A stretch of DNA of 43,187 bases from Russula earlei (Eukaryota > Basidiomycota > Agaricomycetes > Russulales > Russulaceae): contig JAGFNK010000441.1 of NCBI GenBank assembly GCA_025769875.1, positions 1 to 43,187 on the forward strand. The letters run 5' to 3'. Positions 33,304 to 43,187 of the stretch are shown here, in pieces. Position numbers and translations under genes: made by a program. The number at the start of each line of letters is the position of its first letter. Position 1 is the first letter of the stretch. Under the pieces are notes generated by a model. That model was not told the DNA's origin, did not search any database, and saw only the letters and a program-made list of their open reading frames with translations.

Positions 33304-33769
33304 ATGCGCACCTCTTTTATTTTTGCCATGTTTTGCCTCGCTGGTGGCATCGTTCCATCGCTCGCACGTCCCGCAACGTATGCCTACCTCTTCGAGTTCA
33401 GTTTCTCCCCTGAAGCTAACATTAGGTTGTAGAAAAGAGCAAAACATGTCCCCTGCACATTCACAACGGAAAACATGGCAAGAACTGGAAAAGGATTTCA
33501 ATGACAAATCGACAGAGTTGTTAAAACGTCAGTGGGACTTTAAATTTACAAGGAAGGAGTACGAAGAGAAAGTGAAGGAAGTAAATTCGATCAAGAGGGA
33601 CATGTTGAACGTACTGCAATGGGAGTACAATGCCAGAGCGATAGCGTTGAAAAAATATAAGCCTTCCAGTAAGGCGTTCAAGGCTGAGTTCGATCATATA
33701 TCTTCGATCGGGCGTCATATCAATGACATCCAGGGGCGAGGGTCAAAGGTTGAGCAAGCTAGAGATTGA
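33304..33769 (+). CDS. Small candidate secreted coiled-coil protein
   Basis: Two exons, 33304-33377 and 33433-33769, give about 136 residues through a 55 nt intron (GTATGC...TTGTAG). The first 21 residues (MRTSFIFAMFCLAGGIVPSLA) look like a secretion signal with cleavage after SLA. The mature part is charged and helical (WQELEKDFNDKSTELLKRQW, RKEYEEKVKEVNSIKRDML), with few cysteines and no membrane segment. Using the first AG (ATTAG) would meet a stop at once, so the second AG was chosen. I recognise no family. Agaricomycetes have many such lineage-specific small secreted proteins; a secreted role is inferred from the signal only. Confidence 0.65.
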
Positions 33770-33780
33770 GAGGTTTTATA

Positions 33781-35138
<1,358 letters not shown>

Positions 35139-35527
35139 TGTTACTGAGTGGTTTGGGGTCCGGAAGATGCCGGAACACCTGAACTATGGACTGCACCATT
35201 TGCATCATGTGTGCGTCAGATCTTGATCATTTATGTTTGTTGATATCACATTCAGAATGTGTTGATTGTATCTTTTTAAAGATGTATTGAAGAAGCAATG
35301 AGTAGCATTGCTTCTGTCCCAGATGTTCCTGTACCACCACGTACGTCGCTTCCTTGATTAGGAAAGTACTTATGACACCAAGATTGCTACTAGGGAAGCA
35401 CTTAATGCTTCCAGCACCGAGATCATTTACATAGAAGCAACCTTGCTTCTATGAGCCGTGTTTTGCTTCTATAGCACCAACCAGTACTACAGTAGCACAA
35501 ACCTTATCCTTGTAGGGCTATATAAGG
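35139..35527 (+). mobile_element. Truncated LTR copy, inverted relative to the others
   Basis: It begins TGTTACTGAGTGG and continues as the complement of the LTRs at 6,456, 35,528 and 36,600, through the TATA region (GGGCTATATAA), where it stops at the start of the next LTR. About 390 of the expected 590 bp are present. It is rich in TG and CA at positions that are CG in the younger copies, so it is an old copy. The missing part is not found on the far side of the LTR at 35,528. Confidence 0.85.
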
Positions 35528-36114
35528 TGTTAAGGCTCCAAAGTGCCTTAAATAAGATCAATGGTCGCGTCTATAAACGCGTCCTACCAATGCAGATATG
35601 CTTGAGTCAAGCAAGCAATACTCGTGGAGGGGAAGGAGTGTTAGATCCTTCTAGAGTATGACAACAAGATGAGAGGGGCTCTGCAGACGGGGTAGGAGTC
35701 AACTGTTTGGGATTGGCAAACTAAGTCGAGCTTAAGGCTCAACTGTTTCTACTGGGGCTTTATATAGCCCTACAGAGATAAGGTTCATGCTACTGTAGTA
35801 CTGGTCGGTGCTATAGAAGCAAAACGCGGCTCATAGAAGCGAGGTTGCTTCTATGTAAACGATCTCGGTGTTGGAAGCATTAAGTGCTTCCCCAATCAAG
35901 GAATCGACGTACGTGGCGGTACAGGAACATCTGGGACAGAAGCAATGCTACTCATTGCTTCTTCAATACATCTTCTGAAAGATACGATCAACGCGCTCCG
36001 AATGTGATATCAAGGAACATAAACGATCAAGATCTGACGCACGCATAATGCAAACGGTGCAGTCCATAGTTCAGGTGTTCCGGCATCTTCCGGACCCCAA
36101 ACCACTCGGTAACA
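35528..36114 (-). mobile_element. LTR (587 bp), same family
   Basis: TGTTAAGGC...CGGTAACA, nearly identical to the LTR at 36,600-37,189. It is inserted at the TATA region of the inverted copy on its left. The left flank TAAGG and the right flank TGCTG do not match, so there is no target duplication; the flanks probably come from different insertions joined by recombination between LTR copies. Natural orientation is minus (TATATA box on the minus strand). Confidence 0.9.
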
Positions 36115-36599
36115 TGCTGCTAGGGAGGAACAGGCCAGAGACCAGCTCATGAAAGCCAATATTGGATCTGGAGGTGGATTGTTGACCACCAGGGAAAACC
36201 GCATGAAATCCCTACAGGCTGGGAAAAGGCAAAACCAAAGAGACCCAAATGCTATGGAAGTGGACTCAGTATCCACTGATGCAGCAAGGACCAAGCGACG
36301 TCCTCCTCTGACAGAGGAAAAGAAGAAACTGCTAGCAGAAGGGAAATGCTTCATCTGCAAGAAAAGCAGGGCATATCAGCCAGAACTGTCCTGACAAGGA
36401 CAGAGTCAAAAAGAAATCAAGTAACCCAAGGGACAAAGGAAAAGCTTGAGCTCTGGAAACAGAAAAGGAGGATGATTCAGGGGACAGTGGAAATGAAAGC
36501 ACTGTCTCTGGGCGATCCACATCTCCTCCTCCTACCTATAACAAAAGCTCCTCCTCTGCGTCCATAAAGAAGATGTCCACCAAACAGAAGGAGGACTTG
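36115..36599 (+). pseudogene. Retrotransposon gag fragment with zinc knuckle
   Basis: The plus strand encodes the C-terminal part of a gag protein: EEQARDQLMKA, MEVDSVSTDAARTKRRPPLT, then CFICKK and, one frame over, GHISQNCPDK, which together would form a CCHC knuckle, followed by a Lys/Ser-rich tail. One indel breaks the knuckle. It has no 5' untranslated part or start, begins directly at an LTR end and stops at 36,599 where the next element is inserted (putative target ACTTG). It is on the opposite strand to the chromovirus to its right, so it belongs to another element. Confidence 0.75.
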
Positions 36600-37189
36600 T
36601 GTTAAGGCTCCAAAGTGCCTTAAATAAGATCAATGGTCGCGTCTATAAATGCGTCCTACCAATGCAGATATGCTTGAGTCAAGCAAGCAATACTCGTGGA
36701 GGGGAAGGAGTGTTAGATCCTTCTGGAGTATGACAACAAGATGAGAGGGGCTCTGCAGACGGGGTAGGAGTCAACTGTTTGGGATTTGGCAAACTAAGTC
36801 GAGCTTAAGGCTCAACTGTTTCTACTGGAGGCTTTATATAGCCCTACAGGGATAAGGTTCATACTACTGTAGTACTGGTTGGTGCTATAGAAGCAAAAGG
36901 CAGCTCATAGAAGCGAGGTTGCTTCTATGTAAAACGATCTCGGTGCTGGAAGCATTAAGTGCTTCCCCAATCAAGGAATCGACGTATGTGGCGGTACAGG
37001 AACATCTGGGACAGAAGCAATGCTACTCATTGCTTCTTCAGTACATCTTCTGAAAGATACGATCAACGCGCTCCGAATGTGATATCAAGGAACATAAACG
37101 ATCAAGATCTGACGCACGCATAATGCAAACAGTGCAGTCCATAGTTCAGGTGTTCCAGCATCTTCCGGACCCCAAACCACTCGGTAACA
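36600..37189 (-). repeat. 3' LTR of the chromovirus (590 bp)
   Basis: On the minus strand it reads TGTTACCGAGTGG...GCCTTAACA, with a TATATAAAG box and a downstream TTTATTTAAGG region. It directly follows the polypurine tract at 37,190-37,202. The 5 bp beyond its end (ACTTG, 36,595-36,599) should be repeated next to the 5' LTR outside the window. Confidence 0.92.
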
Positions 37190-37202
37190 TTACCCCTCCT
37201 TC
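37190..37202 (-). other. Polypurine tract
   Basis: On the minus strand GAAGGAGGGGTAA abuts the TGTTA of the 3' LTR. This is the position of the plus-strand primer used in reverse transcription of LTR elements, and it fixes the orientation of the element. Confidence 0.8.
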
Positions 37203-37230
37203 AGATTGGTGGTCCCACACACCAACGATT

Positions 37231-38526
37231 CTAAAATCGAGTGGTGGGGTCAACACCATCATCATCAAGGGGAGGAGGTGATGTGGTGAAGGTGTATCGG
37301 CCTTCTTCTGCTGCCTCATAGGCAGCCAATGCTGAGGCCACTATCGCCTCTGACTCCTCAGCAGTGGCTGAAGGAGACATGATCTGTGGGAGTCTGTCAG
37401 AGTCCCTAGGTAACCTCCGGACTGGAGGTGTGTCTGAGCGAAGAGGAGTCATAGTGAAAAGTTCTTGAAAGGTCCTGGACCCTTCTCCTTTCGCTACCTG
37501 CAAAATGCGCGGGTTAGCAGTGTCCTCCCTCTCCTGGTCGGACTTCCTCTTCCTGCTCGGGTGTGCCTGTTCCCATCCTCGGTGGAAAGGGCATGATCTG
37601 ATTGGTGTATAGGAACGATGATAGGGAGGCACTAGGCAATGTGAGGCAGCGTCTGCTGCCAGTTGGTCGTGGCAATACTGGTGGGGCAGTGGACAGTACT
37701 TGTTAAAATGTCCTACCTCGCCACAATACTTGCATCGGTTCCTTTTCCTCCTCCCTTCTATCATGTTCAGCTGCTGAGGCTCCGGAATGAAATCAGCCGT
37801 TGCAGTAGACGCTTCCCCACTGCTGCTATAGGAATGGTAATAGATAGAGCTCTGGGGGGAAGGGTTTGGTGATGCTTCCGATCCTGCTCCTCCTCGAAGG
37901 CGCATACCGGACATGGTTTGGAGGACGTTCATCTCCTCTTCCGAATACCCTTGCACCGTCGTAGGTGTGGGGCTGGCTGGTACTGGTTCTGGGTCAGAGG
38001 TAGCATACCCCTGAGCGATGTCTGCCAAAGGCAGCTGAGGGACGAAGACGGGTAGAGGGGGAGTGGGCTGCCCAGCCCGATAGTTGGTGAGGAGTTCTTC
38101 AGCCCAGACACCTGGAGGGGTTTCTCCCTGGCTACAGCCTGCTTCAATGAACTCCCAACAACGTGAGTGTACTTTGGCTGCCGCCATTCTCTCCTTGGCT
38201 TCAGCCCTGTCTCTCTCTACTCCTCGCTTCTCAGCTAGGTACTTGCTGAGCTTGTAGCGCAGCTGCTTCTCCTCTTCTTCAAGCACCTTATAGTTAGCTT
38301 CCAGCGTCTCTTGTAAGGTGTAGAGATGGTCCAAGCGGTAGAGTTCTGCCTGCAGCCCATAGTCGCCTAGCAGGTAGAGGGTCTGTCTCCAGCGCCCTTC
38401 GAACTGCCTCTCTGTGTCGAAGCAGTCTAAGTCATGTTCGTCTTGGCCATAGTTATAGAGGTTATAGCAAGGGGTGGCCTGGAGGATCTCGCCATAGTCT
38501 GCATGGCCTTCTCCATTCTTTCCCCC
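37231..38526 (-). CDS. Third ORF of the chromovirus: coiled coil plus CCHC knuckle
   Basis: An uninterrupted frame runs from 38,526 to the stop at 37,231. No ATG is visible at its beginning, so the true start is unknown. From about 38,480: YGEILQATPCYNLYNYGQDE, then RWRQTLYLLGDYGLQAELYR and a heptad-like coiled coil (LYTLQETLEANYKVLEEEEK). A Pro-rich region follows, then CKYCGEVGHFNKYC, a perfect C-X2-C-X4-H-X4-C knuckle (about 37,693-37,734), and a Ser/Pro/Glu-rich tail. It begins 26 nt after the pol stop, in another frame, hence reinitiation or frameshifting is possible. The knuckle suggests nucleic-acid binding like a gag nucleocapsid, yet it lies 3' of pol. It is better preserved than the pol of the same copy. 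Confidence 0.75.
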   Translation of the reverse strand, partial: GGKNGEGHADYGEILQATPCYNLYNYGQDEHDLDCFDTERQFEGRWRQTLYLLGDYGLQAELYRLDHLYTLQETLEANYKVLEEEEKQLRYKLSKYLAEKRGVERDRAEAKERMAAAKVHSRCWEFIEAGCSQGETPPGVWAEELLTNYRAGQPTPPLPVFVPQLPLADIAQGYATSDPEPVPASPTPTTVQGYSEEEMNVLQTMSGMRLRGGAGSEASPNPSPQSSIYYHSYSSSGEASTATADFIPEPQQLNMIEGRRKRNRCKYCGEVGHFNKYCPLPHQYCHDQLAADAASHCLVPPYHRSYTPIRSCPFHRGWEQAHPSRKRKSDQEREDTANPRILQVAKGEGSRTFQELFTMTPLRSDTPPVRRLPRDSDRLPQIMSPSATAEESEAIVASALAAYEAAEEGRYTFTTSPPPLDDDGVDPTTRF

Positions 38527-38552
38527 TCACTCTCGGCTCTCCCAAGGCAACG

Positions 38553-39452
38553 TCATAGGCCACATACCTGGCCTGGTTTGTTGCCCCAAGTCATGCCATC
38601 AGGGATGTCAATCCCTGTGTGGTGTCTGTCAGCGTCCCATCGTACCCAAGGCTCTCCAGGGTGGGCATCCTGGGCAAGAGTGCTGGTGGGGGACGTCACA
38701 TCCCAATCCCCAGGCTGAACGTCGACTTGGTCAGCAGGGGGTCCAAATTCGAGAGGACGCATATCTGCTTCTCCTTCTCCAGTGTTATGTTCATCCATTC
38801 CTTGGAAGAAGGCAAGAAGGGAAGCATCGGGAGTGGTGATTTCAAGTGGCCCCTCTACACCAGAGAGGTCGGATTGGGGAACGATTTCATTAGTGGGAGT
38901 TTGGGACATTTGTGAGCGTTGATATGGGGATGAGGAAGTAGAGGGCATCTTTCGCTGGACTTTTATAACCCGTATGGCCGTGGGGTTCTTTCTGTGATAT
39001 TCCTCTATTAGTCTAGACGCTTTGATGTTCTCTACTGGCTCCCAAGAGTCATGGGCTTCGGAGTATCCTTCCCACCGGACTTGATACTCCAGCTGTTTCC
39101 TCCTTCCAGTTCGTCTTGAACCTAAAATTGTTGCTACTTCATATTCCTCTTCTCCTTCCACCAATTCTGCTTCTGGATTGGTGTAGTTGGCCCCATGCTC
39201 CTCGGTTTCCTTGTAAGGTGTCAATAAGGAGGCATGAAATGCGTTATGGATCCTCCAGCGACTAGGGAGATCCAATCTGTATGTCACCGGACTAATCACC
39301 TCCGTGATTTCAAAGGGCCCATATTGTTTTGGGCGTAGTTTCACTGTAGGATGTGTCATTTTTAGGTTGGTGCTGTCGAGCCATACCCTTTCTCCTTTCT
39401 GATAAGGTTGGAAACTACTTCTTCGCTTCCACATTAGGGAAGCGATCTTCAT
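38553..39452 (-). pseudogene. Integrase C-terminus, chromodomain and tail
   Basis: The frame starts inside the integrase C-terminal region (KGERVWLDSTNLKMTHPTVK, RPKQYGPFEITEVISPVTYR, RIHNAFHASLLTPYKE) and contains a chromodomain at 38,988-39,146 (EYEVATILGSRR, YQVRWEGYSEAHDSWEP, IEEYHRK) with the aromatic and acidic residues typical of the fold. Chromodomains of chromoviruses direct integration to particular chromatin. About 145 residues of acidic, Ser/Thr-rich tail follow to the stop. The frame is joined to the integrase upstream only through a frameshift. Confidence 0.88.
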
Positions 39453-40435
39453 CGCTTCTTGTGCCTGTGATCTCGCTTCCTGGATCCGGACTTTTCCAAT
39501 TGTCTATTCTTGGTATCTTGCTTTCCCGATTTGGCTGGTGTGCTTTGGGCATAAAACCCATCCATAAGAAGAAAGGGGATTGTCTGGTTGTCTCTGAAAC
39601 GTTAGAATTCATCGTGTATTGCACCAGAGGCAGCCACTCCACCCAATCGTCTTGTTGGTGGTTGCAAAAGATTCTTAGCGAATGTTTCCATCGTCTGATT
39701 CGTTCTTTCTGATTGTCCATCTGTCTGAGGATGGTAGGCAGTGCTGATATTCTGTTTGATATGCAGCTGGTCGCAAAGTTCCCTAATGAACTTGGAACTT
39801 ATTAGTTTATCTCGATCGGATATGATCTTGCTTGGTACTCCCACAAATGGGAATATTCTGTCCTTGTAGAGCTGTGCTAGCTCTTCTGCGTCCATTTCTT
39901 CTTTGCAAGGAAGCAAGATGACGCCTTTAGTACAATCGTGGTCAGTGACAGTCAATATACTGTCATATCCCTTCGACTTTGGCAATTTGACCACAAAGTC
40001 CATGCTGACAGTCGAGAAGGGAGTAGCCCCTTCTTCTGGTGGAATGGGATACAAGGGAGGTCGATTTGGATGAGTGTTTGACTTGTTACTTTGGCAAATT
40101 GCGCATCCTTCCACATATCGATCGACAAAGCATCTTATGGTGGGCCACCAGTAGTATTGCATCATTCCCAGTAATGTTTTAGCTTTTCCTGGGTGTCCTG
40201 CTGTGGGACTGTCATGATACTGTTCCAATAAGGTCTTGTGGGTTCCTTCGTCGCCTGTAACCACCAAGGCTTCATTCTTCCACCATAAGTTATGTCGCTT
40301 CTCCAGTCGGTGTCTCTGTACCCAATCAAGTAACTTTAATCGGTGTCTTTCTTCCCCTTGTTGGTTCTTTATCCGTTCTTCCAATGCAGTAGTGTGCATT
40401 ACTCGAATAAAAAGATGGTCAGGTAGCGCGACCAC
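39415..40435 (-). pseudogene. Integrase of the chromovirus
   Basis: A His/Cys zinc-binding N-terminus (HDSPTAGHPGKAKTLL...CAIC) precedes the catalytic core with VSMDFVVKLP, IISDRDKLISSKF and HPQTDGQSERTNQTME, supplying the D, D and E residues. After METFAKNLLQ the frame shifts; the continuation (WVEWLPLVQYTMNSNVSE, QSPFFLWMGFMPKAHQPN) is in a second frame at 39,720-39,415. Upstream it is offset from the RNase H frame. The catalytic residues are present but the frame is broken twice. Confidence 0.9.
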
Positions 40436-40926
40436 TTCTTCTTTATCCCCTTGTCCATCGTCAAGGTCAGGTCTCCTTGACCTTTATTCCTTGCCCCTGC
40501 CTGATGTTTCAATTCTAAGTCGAAGTCTGCCAAGAAGGTAATGTATCTTGCCACTCGACCATTTATTCGCTGAGGGTGTCGGTAATGCAACAGGTTCGCA
40601 TGGTCTGTATAAACCACCACCTTATGCTTTGCTCCCATGAGTAGGTGTCGCCAGTGCTTCAAGGCTCGCACCATGGCTAAGAACTCTTTGTCCCATATGT
40701 CGTAGTTCTTCTCTGCTTGTTTCAAGGCTGCTGAGAAGTAGCCTATTGGCCTCCTCTTTCCTTGTTTGTCCTTCTGGAATACTGCTCCAATGGCATAATT
40801 GGACACGTCTACTTCCAGTTCAAAGGGTCGCTCCTCATCAGGATGGAGCAGGACAGGGTCAGAAGATACTATCTGGATAAGTCGTTCCAAAGCATCTTTG
40901 CATTCTTGGGTCCATTCAAATGGCAC
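40399..40926 (-). pseudogene. RNase H domain of the chromovirus
   Basis: The frame opens with the RT connection (ECKDALERLIQIVSSDPVLL), then ELEVDVSNYAIGAVFQKD, AEKNYDIWDKEFLAMVRALK and VVVYTDHANLLHYRHPQ, which hold the catalytic D, E and D of a Ty3-type RNase H, and ends DLELKHQAGARNKGQG where a frameshift leads to the integrase part. Confidence 0.9.
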
Positions 40927-40988
40927 CCCCTTTCTTTGTCAAGGCAATAATGGGTCGAGCAATCTGACTGAATCCTCGAATGAAAGCC

Positions 40989-41798
40989 CTATTGTAACTG
41001 AGGACTTCCCATGACTTTGCGCACTTCGTGTACATCCTTGATTTCCCGAGGCCAGTCCGTGATTCCTCGGACTTTGGAGGCCTCAATCTTCATCTTTCCT
41101 TCGTCTATGTCCCATCCTAGCATGGTTAGTTTTCGCACCATGAACTGGCACTTCTGGGGTTTCAGAAAGTATGACTTCTTCTGCATCAGCATGAGTAGTT
41201 CGTTGACACATTGCTCATGGGATTTCTATTTGTTCAGGACTGTCCCCCGTGGCAATTCCAAAGTCATCCAGATAGTTGACCGTTATTCTGCCCATCGGTC
41301 CAGCCAGTCACCGAAGTCTCTTCTCATCAGCCTAGTAAAGAAGGCTGGCGTGTTCTTGAGCCCAAAATACATGACGTTGGGCAGGTAGGTTCCATATGGC
41401 GTCTTGAAGGCTGCCTTCCAGCGATCTCCTTCTGCCAGTCGCACATTATTGTATCCCCATCGTATATCGAATTTGGAGAAGACCTTTTTCCCTCGGAGTC
41501 TTTCCACCTCTTGTTCCAGATGTGGTAAAGGTTCATTGTCTCGTCTAGGTCCACTGATTTAGTCGTCGATAGTCTACAATGATCCTCTTCTCCTTGCTGT
41601 TCCTTCTTGCCAATGAAGAACACCGGAGATGTGTAGCTGGATGGACCTGGAGTGATGTATCTCGCTTCTCTACTTCATCAGCTAGGAATTTCTTGAGGTA
41701 TTCTCGCTCATCTCGTGTTAAGGGGGTACACTTGCAGTTTAGTTCCTTTGGTGCGTCAGGTAACAGCTCTATCTGCATGTCTGGTTCCCTTGGTGGGG
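40989..41798 (-). pseudogene. Reverse transcriptase of the chromovirus, frameshifted
   Basis: Pieces in several frames give the ordered RT motifs: MQIELLPDAPKELNCKCTPL and REYLKKFLADEV, RIIVDYRRLNQW, FSKFDIRWGYNNVRLAEGD, WKAAFKTPYGTYLPNVMYFG, then VNYLDDFGIATGD with the YLDD active site near 41,262-41,275, and KPQKCQFMVRKLTMLGWDID. At least three frame changes occur. The 5' side ends at 41,798, where the solo LTR starts; the missing preceding sequence resumes at 42,762. Confidence 0.88.
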
Positions 41799-42761
41799 TG
41801 TCAAGACTCACTGTTGAACTATCCAGTTCAAGAGCGAGGGATAAGCTCGAAGACGAGTCGATAGATGTCCAAGACCGCGGGGCAAGCAAGAAGTAGAGTC
41901 CAGAGTAGTAACAGATACCAGAGAGGTACTGTTACGTGAGAGTCGAGCAATCACGCAGGGAAGAGGCCAGGGAGGGTAGTCACAAGGGGATGGTCCTTAA
42001 AGGAGTATCCCAGGGATAGAGAGTGCCGTAACAAATGGACAGTCTGAGGACTGCTGCTACTTTATTGAGCGCTTATATACTACAAGAGAACTGCTAAATA
42101 AGGGAACAAGTCATAACCTTGTTATCAAGCACAATAGAGTGATGAGTAAGAAGTGGGGGGATGCTTACTGAGCATGCTCAGTCATGCTCAGTAAGCTGCT
42201 GAGTAAGAAGACTCTTCTTGATGAGTAAGAGCTTCCATTGTCCACGTGTTCACTGCTTTAGTGCACGTGCAAGCACCTGATTCATTTCCTGTTAGTTAGT
42301 TAGGGCCGGTCATTTGAGGACTTGTAGTTGGTTAGGGAATAGTGATATCTTATAAGGCCCTTATATAGTTCTATTAGGGTCCTTAGAGTCGACCCTAATA
42401 CTTCTATTAAGGTCCTTAGTGTTGCCTTATAGTTCGTTCTATAGTTATTAGAGTTGGTCTAATAACGCGGTAGGGCCTTTGATACCAGGTTAGTACCTAT
42501 TGTAGAGTTCCTAAGGTCGTTCCAAAGGGTCCTTAGGAAGGCCCTAATGCTGTCTTTTGTTGCTAGAAGGGTTGCCTTTAAGTGGGGCTTGCTGTATGTC
42601 GATTGTGCCGAGAATCGCTCGCGCAACAATGCGTGCGCGATATTGTGGACACCTCTACTCACCCCTTTTGCTCGTGTGAACAGGGTGACACCATAGAGGC
42701 TGGGTTTCCTCCTATAAGGAAGGGTCCTTCAAGGGCCCTCTCCGGAGAATGGTTCATGACA
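41799..42761 (-). mobile_element. Foreign solo LTR (963 bp) inside pol
   Basis: Plus-strand ends are TGTCAAGACTC and TTCATGACA, a perfect TGTCA/TGACA terminal inverted repeat. Right flank GTGGG (42,762-42,766) matches GTGGG at 41,793-41,797 on the left, with one extra G before the LTR. The pol reading resumes on both sides (RFP before, PREPDMQIELL after). The minus strand has TATATAAGCGC (about 42,085-42,075) and then AATAAA, an LTR promoter and polyadenylation layout, so the LTR is in minus orientation. It shares no sequence with the TGTTA LTR family. A perfect 14 bp hairpin lies at 42,163-42,196. Confidence 0.82.
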
Positions 42762-43187
42762 GTGGGAATCTCTGGGACTTCTCTTCTGAGAAGACATCTG
42801 CAAAGTGGTGGAATTGCTTTGGAACATTGGCAAGGGGATCCTCTCCTTCCTGTGGTTTAATCGACTGCTGGGCCCACTTCTGAGCAATAGTTGTCTTTTG
42901 TAGGTAGATGGCTTCCCCTTTCTTCAATTGCGGTTTTCATCTCTTGCTCGCTTTTGGAGTTTTGCAAACATAGAGATCCAGGTACTTGTATTGAGCAGTC
43001 TCAATCTGTACTGTTCCTTCCATCAACTGTCCTTTCTTCCAGTTGATGGTGTGGTCGAATCATATTAGGAAGGATATCCCAGGATGACCCGATCCGTTCC
43101 TAAATCTGTGAGATAGAACCTTTGCAAGCTCTCTTTCCTTGTATCAGACGCGAAGCCAACAGAATGGGTGAGTTCCCCTTGCTTATT
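42762..43187 (-). pseudogene. Protease-RT linker of the chromovirus
   Basis: The minus strand gives FYLTDLGTDRVILGYP, a typical end of a Ty3 retropepsin (GxDxxLGYPW region). In other frames follow INWKKGQLMEGTVQIET and QFHHFADVFSEEKSQRFP, the linker before RT. Frame changes and stops lie between them. The protease active site and gag would be to the right of the window. Confidence 0.8.

Larger units (their letters stand above)
36600..43187 (-). mobile_element. Ty3/gypsy chromovirus, 5' end beyond window
   Basis: On the minus strand the order is protease/linker, reverse transcriptase, RNase H, integrase, chromodomain, a third ORF with a zinc knuckle, polypurine tract and 3' LTR. The 5' LTR, gag and the start of the protease lie outside the window. 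Reading frames are broken several times and a foreign solo LTR sits at 41,799-42,761, so this copy is not autonomous. The integrase-chromodomain arrangement places it among the chromoviruses. Confidence 0.93.

Noticed and set aside
36115..36599. Gag fragment as the gag of the minus-strand chromovirus
   Set aside because: It is on the opposite strand, beyond the 3' LTR, and is interrupted by that LTR; it must belong to another element.
38553..41889. Intact autonomous retrotransposon
   Set aside because: RT, RNase H, integrase and chromodomain parts lie in several frames and a solo LTR interrupts pol, so this copy cannot make a complete polyprotein.

Overview
The window looks like nuclear DNA of a basidiomycete fungus, most likely an Agaricomycete. 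Genes are split by many short introns, mostly 49-77 nt with GT..AG ends and a few of 33-42 nt. Several products belong to families expanded in mushrooms. The repeats are chromodomain Ty3/gypsy elements and a Plavaka/KDZ-like transposase relic. I cannot name the species.

Layout. 1-7,442 is a repeat compartment: unresolved CpG-poor repeat DNA, then a 3.3 kb microsatellite (TG/CG-rich, then CA/CT-rich), then a dead transposase-like gene whose intron holds a solo LTR. 7,443-33,780 is the gene-bearing part. In order it holds a decayed membrane-protein gene (-), a 14-exon multi-pass membrane protein (+), an F-box/leucine-rich-repeat gene (-), two related MIT-domain genes (-, -), a possible hypothetical gene (-), a complete 17-exon NEO1/ATP9-type P4-ATPase (-) and a small candidate secreted coiled-coil protein (+). 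33,781-43,187 is a second repeat compartment: a CpG-poor relic with an (AG)n(TG)n tract, a pile of LTRs in both orientations around a gag fragment, and the 3' two thirds of a minus-strand Ty3/gypsy chromovirus. That element is interrupted by a solo LTR of a different family and runs off the right edge.

How the parts relate. The host genes form no obvious pathway or cluster. The flippase is a conserved housekeeping gene of the Golgi/endosome; the F-box, membrane and MIT proteins are lineage-expanded families without an assigned role. The repeat parts can be ordered in time. Two LTR copies (6,456 and 35,139) carry many CpG to TpG/CpA changes relative to two others (35,528 and 36,600), as expected of older, methylated copies. 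The young chromovirus inserted into a gag fragment, and its pol later received a 963 bp solo LTR.

The observations most worth a second look are a zinc-knuckle third ORF downstream of the chromodomain, the long TG/CG tract, the intronic solo LTR with intact target duplications, a 185 bp foldback element at 22.4 kb, and the MIT pair sharing an intron position. Exon models were built by hand from splice signals and reading-frame continuity; the 5' and 3' ends of transcripts are not determined.
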